Assembly: GCF_001667885.1 (NCBI RefSeq)
Contig: NZ_LZJW01000019.1
Coordinates: 62,001-126,000, forward strand
Reading direction: 5' to 3'
Length of the DNA: 64,000 bases
Source: Mycobacterium scrofulaceum
GTDB lineage: Bacteria; Actinomycetota; Actinomycetes; Mycobacteriales; Mycobacteriaceae
This document shows positions 16,111-23,934 of the stretch, piece by piece. Below the pieces are notes generated by a model. That model had not been told where the DNA came from, made no database searches, and saw only the letters and a program-made list of their open reading frames with translations. Each line of letters begins with the position of its first letter. The stretch's first letter is position 1. The translations under genes were made by a program, and so were the position numbers.

Positions 16111-16782
16111 TCAGCACTCGAGCCCGTAGCCGCCGCGCAAGTCCTTGTGAGCGGCCTCCAGCGTGCGGTCGCACAACTGGACGAGCGCCTCGAGGTCGAG
16201 ATCCGATTCGCTGCCCAACCTGTCCAGCCATACCGTCTCCACCTTCCTCAGCTCGGACCACTTGAGTTCGCCCTCGTAGTACACGGTCACGTCATCCTGC
16301 GGGGCGGGGCATGCCGTGGTCTGCGCCAATTGCCGCTTGCACGAATCCAATTGGGTCAGTGAATAGCCATGCTCGCGGAACTGGCGGTCCCACTCGTCGA
16401 GCAGGAGACTGACCGCGTCGCGCACCGGCGGCGCGGCGTAAACCATCAGTTCGGCCACCCCATCGTCGAGGCCCAGACGCATGCGGAAGTCGTAGAGCTC
16501 CCGGATGGCCTCGGCGCGCCGCTGGCTGGCGACCTCCTCGGGGGTGCCGGAGCCCTCGTATTGGGCCGCCCTTTTGACGTAGATGGTCGCCGAGATCAGC
16601 GACTTCAATACAGCCTTCTTGTCATCGGCCGCCCGCTTCTCGAAGTCGAGGACCCGTTCGTGTCGGCGGTCTTCCTCCTTGTTCCTGGCGTCGATGCGCT
16701 TCGTCCAGATCGCGACGGTGGCGCTCGAAACCACCGACGCCAGAGGCACGAGTGCGTTGGTCAACAGCGTCGCCCAGTTCAT
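16111..16782 (-). CDS. Membrane-anchored helical protein of unknown function
   Basis: A 223-residue protein. Residues 1-25 (MNWATLLTNALVPLASVVSSATVAIW) make one hydrophobic anchor, followed by a strongly charged predicted coiled coil (KRIDARNKEEDRRHERVLDFEKRAADDKK, given as a location: residues 27-55) and a largely helical cytosolic domain to the C-terminus. The pattern, short N-terminal anchor plus coiled coil, occurs in cell-associated proteins of unknown function and in some anti-phage accessory proteins; no assignment is justified. Start 16782 is used because the longer frame overlaps the upstream gene. It begins 10 bp after the exported protein gene ending at 16793, so the two may be co-transcribed. 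Confidence 0.65.
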   Translation of the reverse strand: MNWATLLTNALVPLASVVSSATVAIWTKRIDARNKEEDRRHERVLDFEKRAADDKKAVLKSLISATIYVKRAAQYEGSGTPEEVASQRRAEAIRELYDFRMRLGLDDGVAELMVYAAPPVRDAVSLLLDEWDRQFREHGYSLTQLDSCKRQLAQTTACPAPQDDVTVYYEGELKWSELRKVETVWLDRLGSESDLDLEALVQLCDRTLEAAHKDLRGGYGLEC

Positions 16783-16792
16783 TCGCCGGCCC

Positions 16793-17050
16793 TTACCCGC
16801 AGTAGCCGGGGGGCGGCGCCGGGGCGCCACGCGGCACCACGGTTTGGTTGCAGAGGCCCGATTCCGAGTGCGGATGTTGAGCCGCGGTGGGGTTGAGGCT
16901 GGGCGTGTTCGGCGGTGCGGGGTCGGCGCTGGCGATCGCCGCGGTCAGCCCCATAGCGGCCATCCCCAGCCCAGCGGCGAGAACGGTGCCGGCGGCCAGC
17001 CTCGTCAGCCTTGACCGAGCGATGCGGTCGAGGTGATCGGGTGTGCTCAT
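16793..17050 (-). CDS. Small exported Pro-rich protein
   Basis: An 85-residue protein from ATG 17050, with AAAGGA at 6 nt spacing. A signal peptide (LTRLAAGTVLAAGLGMAAMGLTAAI) ends at ASADPAPP. The mature 40 residues are Pro/Ala-rich and contain two Cys (GLCNQTVV and GYCG at the very end). Function unknown. Confidence 0.65.
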   Translation of the reverse strand: MSTPDHLDRIARSRLTRLAAGTVLAAGLGMAAMGLTAAIASADPAPPNTPSLNPTAAQHPHSESGLCNQTVVPRGAPAPPPGYCG

Positions 17051-17268
17051 GATGTTCCTTTGTGGTCGCATCCCCCGGTGGGTGCGCTCCGCAGGTGGAC
17101 CATCCCCGCCGATTGGACAGTTTTCGATATCGCTGCCGGCGACCGTTACGGGCGAGCCGGAGTTCCGTGCCGGGAGTGGGTTGCGCCCAAACCTAGATCG
17201 AGGTTATTCGGGCGGCCAGAGAGTGTCTGGCGTTTGCTGAATTTGAGTACTAGCGGCGTCGGGCGAAT

Positions 17269-17763
17269 TCACACCCGCTCAGCCTTCATATCCATGTCGA
17301 TCGTGCCTTGGCAGGCGCCGCTCAAAATGTCGGTGTGCATGAGGCCGTCGAGCGATCCGTCGGGTTGCGGCGTGTAGGTCACGGTGGCGCGCGCCGGATT
17401 CCACTGGATAGATGTGTCGGGCATCATGCAGTCCCACTGGAAATCGTTGGTTTGCGACCAAGACTTTCCGTCCCACGTGAATTGGACGGGCTGCGGAACC
17501 GTCGGGTTGGTCGGTGGCGGACCGCTGACGATCGTGGCGACACACTTTCCGTTGCTGCAACTCGAGCGGATGCCATAGGTCTCGGTGTGCTGCACCTCGG
17601 GATTGCCGACCGCCATGCTGGTCCCGGCCTTTGGGCCGACCATGAACGTGATCGCGTATTGGCCGTTCCACGACGGATTGTCGGCGAACGCGGTCGGGGG
17701 CAGTGACAGGGCGATCGGAAGCGCGCATAACCCGGCGAGACTTTTCCAGCGCTCCGGTGCCAT
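17269..17763 (-). CDS. Exported protein of unknown function
   Basis: A 164-residue protein. GAGGAG at 5 nt spacing supports the ATG at 17763. The signal peptide ends near PTAFADNP. The mature domain, about 135 residues, has YAITFMVGPKAGTSMA, IRSSCSNGKCVATIVSG, WDGKSWSQTNDFQWDC and a C-terminal SGACQGTIDMDMKAERV; alternating beta strands with four Cys suggest a small beta-barrel held by disulfides. This type of short secreted beta protein is repeated in mycobacterial genomes, but its role is unknown. Confidence 0.7.
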   Translation of the reverse strand: MAPERWKSLAGLCALPIALSLPPTAFADNPSWNGQYAITFMVGPKAGTSMAVGNPEVQHTETYGIRSSCSNGKCVATIVSGPPPTNPTVPQPVQFTWDGKSWSQTNDFQWDCMMPDTSIQWNPARATVTYTPQPDGSLDGLMHTDILSGACQGTIDMDMKAERV

Positions 17764-17910
17764 CGTTTCTCCTCCGCGGCCGTACCCATCCAATAGTCAT
17801 CCGCCGATCCGCCGCGGACAAGATTCTGGCCGATGATTTACATTAGGGAACCTCGGCCCGGCGAGGACTACTCGCGGTCGACGCGCTGCGTGCAGACGCG
17901 CTTTGTGGAC

Positions 17911-18273
17911 TCAGTCAGATGACTCGTCGGAATCCGTGTCGTCCTTGTCGTCGTCGTCTTCGTCGTCTTCGTCGTCTTCGGAATCCTCGTCGTCCCCGTC
18001 TTCGGAGTCCTTGTCTTTGTCTTTGTCCTTGTCCTTCTTGCCTTTGTCCTTCTTGTCCTTCTTGTCCTTGTCCTTGCCCTTCTCCGAGTCCGCCGATTTG
18101 TCGGAGTTGTCCAGCTTGTCCGCGAATTTCGTCAGGAGCTCAGCCAGTTTGCGGGCCTCATCCGAATCCAGCGAATCGATGAACAGTTGCTCGTCGGCAT
18201 CCGAGACGCGCTGAACAAAAACCGCGTCGTCTTTGATACCGACGTCCCACCGGCCACCCTCGTCACGAGCCAT
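17911..18273 (-). CDS. Protein with a folded N-terminus and a long Lys/Asp then Asp/Glu tail
   Basis: A 120-residue protein. The first 55 residues (MARDEGGRWDVGIKDDAVFV ... LAELLTKFADKL) look like a small folded domain. From about residue 60 the rest is low complexity: first alternating Lys-Asp (KDKDKKDKKDKGKKDKDKD), then almost pure Asp/Glu/Ser ending DSDESSD. The DNA has matching tandem short repeats, so length may vary between strains. No signal peptide. Such tails are disordered and can bind metal ions, nucleic acids or basic proteins; none is demonstrated. AAAGG lies 9 nt before the ATG. Confidence 0.68.
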   Translation of the reverse strand: MARDEGGRWDVGIKDDAVFVQRVSDADEQLFIDSLDSDEARKLAELLTKFADKLDNSDKSADSEKGKDKDKKDKKDKGKKDKDKDKDKDSEDGDDEDSEDDEDDEDDDDKDDTDSDESSD

Positions 18274-18395
18274 CTGATGCCGCCTTTCAACTAGCTGATT
18301 GCACAACCGACGCGCCCGACGCGTTGCAGCGTTGTTTACCCACTTGTGCCGGTCACGTCTCACCTATCGGGCCCAATGGGCCTGATGCGCCGGGC

Positions 18396-18626
18396 TTAGG
18401 GCGCGATGGGCCGCTTGAAGAAGCACGCGACGGAAAACGCCCCGCGGTGGTCGGCGTCGAGGCCGACCATCTCCCACCCCAGACGGCCGAGCTCATCCGC
18501 CTTCAGTTTCATCTCGTCCATCGCGGTGTCCCCCTCGCAGAAATCCCACGTGTACTCCCACTGCTGCGGATACCACTTGCCATCTGAGGCCAGCCACCAT
18601 CCGGGCCCCGGTGAAGGTTTGTCCAT
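18396..18626 (-). CDS. Small protein with DUF2510-like Trp motif
   Basis: A 76-residue protein. It opens with PGPGWWLASDGKWYPQQW, the DUF2510 motif found at the ends of many actinobacterial membrane proteins, then EYTWDFCEGDTAMDEM and GRLGWEMVGLDADHRG, a segment typical of small DUF4177-like domains. No signal peptide. The start at 18626 is the only reasonable ATG but lacks a clear ribosome site, so it might be translated from a leaderless or coupled message; the upstream gene ends 38 bp before it on the same strand. Confidence 0.6.
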   Translation of the reverse strand: MDKPSPGPGWWLASDGKWYPQQWEYTWDFCEGDTAMDEMKLKADELGRLGWEMVGLDADHRGAFSVACFFKRPIAP

Positions 18627-18664
18627 GTGGTCGTGAGTACCACAGGCGGCGCGGGCCTCAGCGG

Positions 18665-19414
18665 CTACGGCGCGTACGCCCAACCGAGAAAGATGTTCTG
18701 CCCGTCGTGAGGGCTCGGTCTGATTTCCCGGATGTGCGGCGGGGTGAAGTAATTGGCGGTCAGGTATTGCCCGTTGCCCTCGCTGAGCATCACGTGTCCC
18801 GCGCCGTGGTCGAACCCGGGATTGCTGGTGAAAACGAGTGCCCCTTCCGGGATGTTGTCCGGGCTGGCGTGGATCTGCCCTTTGCGGTTGAAGTCGTTGA
18901 ACGCATCCATCGCCGAGGGGTACCGGAACGCGTGGTTGTAGGCCTGTTCGACGAACGTCTCGCATTGCACGGTGTTGTTCGGGTCGCTGGCCATCTGGTC
19001 CCGCGCCCACGCGAGAGCGCGTGCCGCCCTGTCCTCGCCGGCGTTCGACGTGGCCGCTGCCGCGACGCCCCCGCCGGCGCAGTCGGGCCCGAGCGCGTCG
19101 AGAGTGCGCGTGTCGATGTCGACATCGGCGACGTAGTGACCGTCAGTTGTCTTGTACCAGAGGCTGTCCCAGCCGCCATTGGCGATCTGGTAGCTGTAGA
19201 AACCCTTCACGGGCTCGCCCGCGGTATGGCACACGAGAGTCAGTACCTGGCCGGCGTTGTAGACGCCCTCCTGGCCCGACTTCGGGGTTGGCCCGACCAT
19301 GCGGTTGGTGGTCGGCGCTTTGACGGTGGCAGTCGTGTCAGCTCGAGCGGGCGCGGCGCTGCTCAGACCCAAGGCAACAACGGCTGCCGTCGCGGCCGCG
19401 ATCGCTGATCTCAT
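18665..19414 (-). CDS. Exported SH3-like plus CHAP/NlpC-type amidase-like protein
   Basis: A 249-residue secreted protein from ATG 19414 (GAAAGACGAA upstream). Signal peptide ends near PARADTT. Residues 35-110 resemble a bacterial SH3 domain (VYNAGQVLTLVCHTAG, LWYKTTDGHYVADVDI). The C-terminal half has NTVQCETFVEQAYNHAF, with a Cys in the position of a CHAP/NlpC-P60 nucleophile, and GAGHVMLSEGNGQY, with the His followed by the usual hydrophobic strand, ending in FLGWAYAP. This is the layout of cell-wall hydrolases that cleave peptide bonds in peptidoglycan. Catalytic assignment is by pattern only. Confidence 0.68.
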   Translation of the reverse strand: MRSAIAAATAAVVALGLSSAAPARADTTATVKAPTTNRMVGPTPKSGQEGVYNAGQVLTLVCHTAGEPVKGFYSYQIANGGWDSLWYKTTDGHYVADVDIDTRTLDALGPDCAGGGVAAAATSNAGEDRAARALAWARDQMASDPNNTVQCETFVEQAYNHAFRYPSAMDAFNDFNRKGQIHASPDNIPEGALVFTSNPGFDHGAGHVMLSEGNGQYLTANYFTPPHIREIRPSPHDGQNIFLGWAYAP

Positions 19415-19551
19415 CGCTTCGTCTTTCTGCCACGCCCCGTATGAAATTGATCGGGACGCTACACCCGCACCAAAGACCACGTCACTGAAATGGTGACAAA
19501 ACTCGATGAGCGATTCGTAAAGGAACCCGCGGCGATTTTAACGGGCCAATC

Positions 19552-19896
19552 TCAGCAGTGGTCGGTCCAACACCGCTGCAGGGGGCAGTACGTCGAATGC
19601 GCGAGGGCCACCATGGAATGCACGTCCCCGAACGTCACGTTCCGCGGATCCAGGTTGGCGTGGACGCTCTGAGCGATCTGGTCATACGTCCAACCCCACC
19701 CCAGGTCGTCGCAGATGAGGCGCCCCATCCCGGTGAGAGCGGCGTCGTGCTCCGGCGGCCAATTGAAGCCCTGGGCACGCAGCTGGGCCAGATAGGCGTC
19801 GTCGAGGGGATCGGCGGCTGCGACGCCGCTGGAGAGAATGGCGGCACCAGCCGTGACGAGTACGGCCAGTCGGGTCAGCCAGCGACGTGAGGACAT
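19552..19896 (-). CDS. DUF732 exported protein
   Basis: A 114-residue member of the mycobacterial DUF732 family: signal peptide ending AAADPLDD, then DAYLAQLRAQGFNW, GRLICDDLGWGWTYDQIAQSV and AHSTYCPLQ, giving the usual YL..L...G....... vC..L.......v and final YCP. The C-terminus adds two extra Cys (RCWTDHC). Start 19896 has AAAGGA upstream; the longer frame adds only Arg-rich sequence. Function of the family is unknown; members are small, secreted and often clustered. First of five in this window. Confidence 0.82.
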   Translation of the reverse strand: MSSRRWLTRLAVLVTAGAAILSSGVAAADPLDDAYLAQLRAQGFNWPPEHDAALTGMGRLICDDLGWGWTYDQIAQSVHANLDPRNVTFGDVHSMVALAHSTYCPLQRCWTDHC

Positions 19897-20031
19897 TCGA
19901 TGCGCTTCCTTTCCTCGCGCCGGCGACAACGCCGTCCGGCGACGGCTGCCCAACGGCAGGAATACGAAGAATAGGAAAGGCAGGGAAAAAGCGGATTATG
20001 AAAAGCTGAATAGTCGGCATCGCGCCGGGCG

Positions 20032-20250
20032 TCAGCCGGGAGGCGGTGGCGGTGGCGGAGGCGGAGTCCATCGCCGCCCATCCGTCGTCCACCCGCACGG
20101 CAGCCAGTTCAGCTGGGGCCCGTCGAACGTCAGACACTTCGGCGTGCCCGGCGTCGGCGTGGGGCTCGGCGAGGGCGAGTCAGCGTGAGAGGGCGCTCCG
20201 CTGAGCATCAAAGCCCCAACGGCCACAAATATCGCTGCCGACTTCCTCAT
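20032..20250 (-). CDS. Small exported protein with polyproline tail
   Basis: A 72-residue protein from ATG 20250. The signal peptide (SAAIFVAVGALMLSG) ends at PSHADSP; then a Ser/Pro/Thr segment, a short core CLTFDGPQLNWLPCGW with two Cys, and a tail of nine prolines and a glycine. An upstream ATG at 20277 would add nine residues. The prolines may make it extended and wall-spanning. Function unknown. Confidence 0.62.
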   Translation of the reverse strand: MRKSAAIFVAVGALMLSGAPSHADSPSPSPTPTPGTPKCLTFDGPQLNWLPCGWTTDGRRWTPPPPPPPPPG

Positions 20251-20502
20251 CGCGATTCCGGTGAATTGTCCAACCACCAGAGCGAGTCGCTAGCCTTCGG
20301 CCTGCGCGTTCACGCTTCGAATGCTAATTGTCCGAACTGCTGACGGCCTGGAGAATTCCTGCCAATCGGCCGTGTGGCGAGCCCGCCGAACGACGTGCGG
20401 CCGCCCCCAGACCGTGCTCGGGGTGAAGCGTGCAGCAGGGCGTCCGATAGTAAAGTTCACCGGCATGGGAGGCGGCGACGCCGCAAAACAGCAGGCGGTG
20501 CG

Positions 20503-22449
20503 ATGCAGCTCCGGTACATAAGCGTTCCGGCGCTGATCGCCGAAGCCGGCGGCGATCCGTGGGCGATCAACCAAAGCCTGCAGGCCGGTCGCCCGTTTCA
20601 GATTTCGAATCTTGCCGAGGCTTTTCACCAGGCAGGCCGCTGCACCCAGGAAGCGAACGAGAGTTTCGAACAGGCCCGCAAGCGCTTCGACGCGGCCTGG
20701 AATCATCAGAACGGCGACCATCCGATCAACGCGTCCGCCGAAGTGCAGCGCGTCACCAAAGCACTGGGCGCCCAATCCCTCCAGCTGCCCAAGATCGGCG
20801 CCGACCTGGAAAACATCGCGGCAACCCTGGCCGAGGCGCAGAAGGCCGGGGCCGGCGACATCGCCGCGCTGGAAGGTGAGCTGCAGAAGCTCGACGACCT
20901 GATCGGCCAGGCGGTCGACATGGAGAAGGACCCGCACCTCAGCACCGCCGACAGGCAGGCGCTCGACGCCCTCGTCCGCGCCTGCGAAGACGACGCCATC
21001 AGCGACACCAAGGCCGCGCTGGCACAGCTGCAGGCGTTGCGCACCGGCTATTCGGCCACATTGCATACGTCGCTGGGCAATCTGCGCGCCGACGGGTACG
21101 ACCCCGAGTCACTGCGCCAAGTCGACGCCGACACGCAAATCCCGGCGCCCGACACCAAACCCGAGGACGTGCATCGCTGGTGGACGTCCCTGACACCCGA
21201 ACAGCGGCAGCGCTTCATCGCCGAAAACCCAGACCAGATCGGCAATCTCAACGGCGTCCCGGTGCTCGCCCGCAGCGACGCCAACATCGCCGTGATGACC
21301 CGCGACCTCAACCGGGTGCGCGACATCGCCTCCCGCAGCGGCGTATCCGTCGACGACGTGCTCCGCGACCCGGCGAAGTACGGGCTGTCGTCAACCGACA
21401 TCACCCGCTACCAGAACGCCAACGAGACCAAGCAAGGCCTCGACCACGACGCCGGCAACGATCCGCTGCACCCCAACCCGACGTACCTGTTCGCCTATGA
21501 CCCGTTGGCGTTCGGCGGCAAGGGCCGCGCGGCGATCGCCATCGGCAACCCCGACACCGCGAAGAACACCGCGGTGATCGTGCCGGGGACGAGCAGCAGC
21601 GTGAAGGGCGGCTGGCTGCACGACGGTCACAACGACGCCATCAACCTCTTCGCTCAAGCCAACGCCGCCGACCCCAACAACCCGACGGCCGTGATCGCGT
21701 GGATGGGATACGACGCCCCCAACGACTTCTCCGACGTCCAACGCATCTCCACCCCCGAACTCGCGCGGGCCGGCAGTGCGGCGCTGGCGCAGGACGTCAA
21801 CGGACTGTGGGCGACCCATCTCGGTGGCGGACAGCACGTCACCGTGCTGGGTCACTCCTACGGCTCGACGACGGTGGCCGACGCCTTCGCCATGCACGGC
21901 ATGCACGCCAATGACGCTGTGCTGCTTGGCTGTCCGGGCACCGACGCCGCCAAGAGCGCCGCCGATTTCCACCTGGACGGCGGCCATGTGTTCGTCGGGG
22001 ACGCCTCCACCGACCCGGTCGGGATGCTCGGCCAACTGAATGGCTTGAGCAAGCACTTCTTCGGCGACGACATCGTCGGGCAGGTGATGGGCAGCGACCC
22101 CGGGCTGGGCGCCGACCCCGCCGCCGACGGCTTCGGATCGACGCGGTTCCGCGCCGAGGTGCCCGGCGCGAACGGCATCAACCCCCACGACCATTCGCAC
22201 TACTACTACCCCGGAAGCGAGGCGCTGCACAGCATGGCCGACATCGTTTCTGGCCACGGCGACGCGTTGGAAGCCGACGGCCTGATGGCCGGACACCGCC
22301 ATCAGATCGGCGGCATCCAAATCAGAATCCCCGGGCTGCCCCCGGTCACCGTCGGACCGCACACGCCGGCGGTCGTGGACCCGGAGTGGAACCGTTCACC
22401 AGGCTCTGTCACCGACGATCACTTCTTCGATGGCCAGCACCACCATTGA
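20503..22449 (+). CDS. Modular protein: shared helical N-terminal module plus DUF1023 alpha/beta hydrolase
   Basis: A 648-residue protein without signal peptide. Residues 8-190 are the same helical module as in the protein at 13088-14554 (GGDPWAINQSLQAG, FEQARKRFDAAWNH, DHPINASAEV). The C-terminal half is a DUF1023-type alpha/beta hydrolase: GTSSSVKGGWLHDG, then VTVLGHSYGSTTVADAF with the nucleophile Ser at about 452, GDASTDPVG as a likely acid, and HDHSHYYYPG as a likely His region. Members probably cleave esters or amides; the substrate is unknown. ATG 20503 was chosen because upstream sequence is Arg-rich. The next gene, a lipoprotein, overlaps its end by 20 bp, implying translational coupling. 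Confidence 0.82.
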   Translation: MQLRYISVPALIAEAGGDPWAINQSLQAGRPFQISNLAEAFHQAGRCTQEANESFEQARKRFDAAWNHQNGDHPINASAEVQRVTKALGAQSLQLPKIGADLENIAATLAEAQKAGAGDIAALEGELQKLDDLIGQAVDMEKDPHLSTADRQALDALVRACEDDAISDTKAALAQLQALRTGYSATLHTSLGNLRADGYDPESLRQVDADTQIPAPDTKPEDVHRWWTSLTPEQRQRFIAENPDQIGNLNGVPVLARSDANIAVMTRDLNRVRDIASRSGVSVDDVLRDPAKYGLSSTDITRYQNANETKQGLDHDAGNDPLHPNPTYLFAYDPLAFGGKGRAAIAIGNPDTAKNTAVIVPGTSSSVKGGWLHDGHNDAINLFAQANAADPNNPTAVIAWMGYDAPNDFSDVQRISTPELARAGSAALAQDVNGLWATHLGGGQHVTVLGHSYGSTTVADAFAMHGMHANDAVLLGCPGTDAAKSAADFHLDGGHVFVGDASTDPVGMLGQLNGLSKHFFGDDIVGQVMGSDPGLGADPAADGFGSTRFRAEVPGANGINPHDHSHYYYPGSEALHSMADIVSGHGDALEADGLMAGHRHQIGGIQIRIPGLPPVTVGPHTPAVVDPEWNRSPGSVTDDHFFDGQHHH

Positions 22450-23008
22450 GCGTGGGCGCCGGTCGCGGCAAGCAACGCTTGTCGCGCTGGCGGCCGCCGC
22501 CACGCTGCTGATAGGAGGATGCGGTTCCGTGTCGCCCACCCAACATTCCCCCGGCTCGTCTCATCCGGTGGATGATTCCGCGCACCCCCTGACCGACGAT
22601 CAGGCCATGGCCCAGGTCGTCACTCCGGCCAAACAGATTGCGGCCATGGCGAATTTGCAAGGGGTCAGTGGCGGTTTTTCGTTCGCCTCCTGCAACGACC
22701 AAGGAGATCCGCCCTACATGGGCACCGTCACAATGAGTTTCCTGTTACAGGGAGACCCCGAGGCGTACTTCCAGCAAGTGCGCGCCGCGATGGTGGCCCA
22801 CGGATGGAACGACGGGCCCCCACCGGGACAGCACTACTTCGGTACCACGCTGAACAAGGACGGGGTGACGGCGAACATGGGTTACGTCCCGTCCGACCAC
22901 AACTACGGTCAAATCATGTTGTACGGGCAATGCCGCAACACCACCGATCACCGCCACGACGGCAAGACCAACACCACCAACATCACCGGCGAGCTGAACG
23001 CGCGATGA
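22430..23008 (+). CDS. Lipoprotein coupled to the DUF1023 hydrolase
   Basis: A 192-residue protein. Arg-rich n-region, hydrophobic stretch ATLVALAAAATLL and lipobox IGGC at about residue 30 mark a lipoprotein. The mature part contains LTDDQAMAQVVTPAKQIAAMAN, FSFASCNDQGDPPYMGTV, AYFQQVRAAMVAHGW and MLYGQCRNTTDH: a compact alpha/beta domain with a Cys pair, of a type seen in several mycobacterial lipoproteins. The 20-bp overlap with the hydrolase gene indicates that both are made together. It is not similar in sequence to the lipoprotein that follows the other modular protein. An accessory or protective role towards the hydrolase is inferred from position only. Confidence 0.75.
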   Translation: MASTTIERGRRSRQATLVALAAAATLLIGGCGSVSPTQHSPGSSHPVDDSAHPLTDDQAMAQVVTPAKQIAAMANLQGVSGGFSFASCNDQGDPPYMGTVTMSFLLQGDPEAYFQQVRAAMVAHGWNDGPPPGQHYFGTTLNKDGVTANMGYVPSDHNYGQIMLYGQCRNTTDHRHDGKTNTTNITGELNAR

Positions 23009-23070
23009 CATGAACCACGCACATTCTTCGGCCCCGCAATGACTTTCGCCAGAAGGGTAGAGTCGCGGGC

Positions 23071-23301
23071 ATGAGCTTGGTCGAGTGGCTGAAAAGCCCG
23101 CACCACCTGCGCACGCGCTTGATGATGGAGCGTCAACCGATACGCAACGTCGAGATGGAGACCGTCTTCCTCGAAATCTCGCACCGCGACGCGCTCCTGC
23201 GGTTTCCGGTGATGTTCATGCTGCTGCCGAGGCGTTCGGGCTCGTCATCCGAGCGCACCCCGCGCCCGGATCAGGAGAAGTTACCGCCGAAGGTCGACTA
23301 G
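23071..23301 (+). CDS. Small hypothetical protein
   Basis: A 76-residue protein with AGAAGGG about 14 nt upstream of the ATG. It begins MSLVEWLKSPHHLRTRL, has METVFLEISHRDALLRFPVMFMLLP in the middle and a disordered charged tail. I do not recognise it. Its end overlaps the convergent DUF732 gene by 4 bp, which is compatible with a real gene but not proof. Opposite-strand coding at this place is unlikely. Confidence 0.45.
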   Translation: MSLVEWLKSPHHLRTRLMMERQPIRNVEMETVFLEISHRDALLRFPVMFMLLPRRSGSSSERTPRPDQEKLPPKVD

Positions 23302-23633
23302 CTCTGCGTGGCTTTGCTGACGTACTGCGGGCAGTACGACTGCGTCGCCGCGCCGATGAAGTAACCCGAATTGTTGTCGGTTAACCCGAGCGCGCTTTTC
23401 ACGTCGGCCAATGTCTGCGCCAGGGTCGCGCCATTCGTCCAGTCCTGGCAAACACCGTGCCCGGCGTTGACGACGGTTTGGTTCGACAGGTTCGGGAAGC
23501 TGATTCCCTGTTGTCCGAGCGCCTGCAGGAAGACGTCGTCCGTCGCGTCCGCGTTCGCCATGGGCGCGGCGATGACGGCCATGCTGGCCATACCCGCGGC
23601 AACTGAGCAGGTCAAGCGTGCGGTGTTCTTCAT
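23298..23633 (-). CDS. DUF732 exported protein
   Basis: A 111-residue protein from ATG 23633 with CAGGAG at 6 nt spacing. Signal peptide ends at PMANADAT; the mature part follows the family plan: DVFLQALGQQGISF, NAGHGVCQDWTNG, YFIGAATQSYCPQYV. Second of five DUF732 paralogues here; function unknown. Confidence 0.83.
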   Translation of the reverse strand: MKNTARLTCSVAAGMASMAVIAAPMANADATDDVFLQALGQQGISFPNLSNQTVVNAGHGVCQDWTNGATLAQTLADVKSALGLTDNNSGYFIGAATQSYCPQYVSKATQS

Positions 23634-23934
23634 GGTTGCTCCTGAGGGGGGATCATTTTCTCGCTGTGAGTTTCTGTGTGCGCGTCGATGAGTTAATCGT
23701 TCCGCCACCCGATACTTTTGCACACGCGCCGCGTCGCCGCTCGGCAAATGGCAAACTTTTTATTAATTGACGAATGCGGTATTTAAGGTGAGTATTGCCC
23801 GCCCGCAGCAATGGGCGCGCGAAACGACGCGACGACACCGGCCACGGTGATACCCGGTGCGGCGCGGCCGCCCGCGCTCACAGGTGCCCACAAATGGAGT
23901 TGGGCGCCGGCGTGCGTTGCGGCATGCTGGCCGT

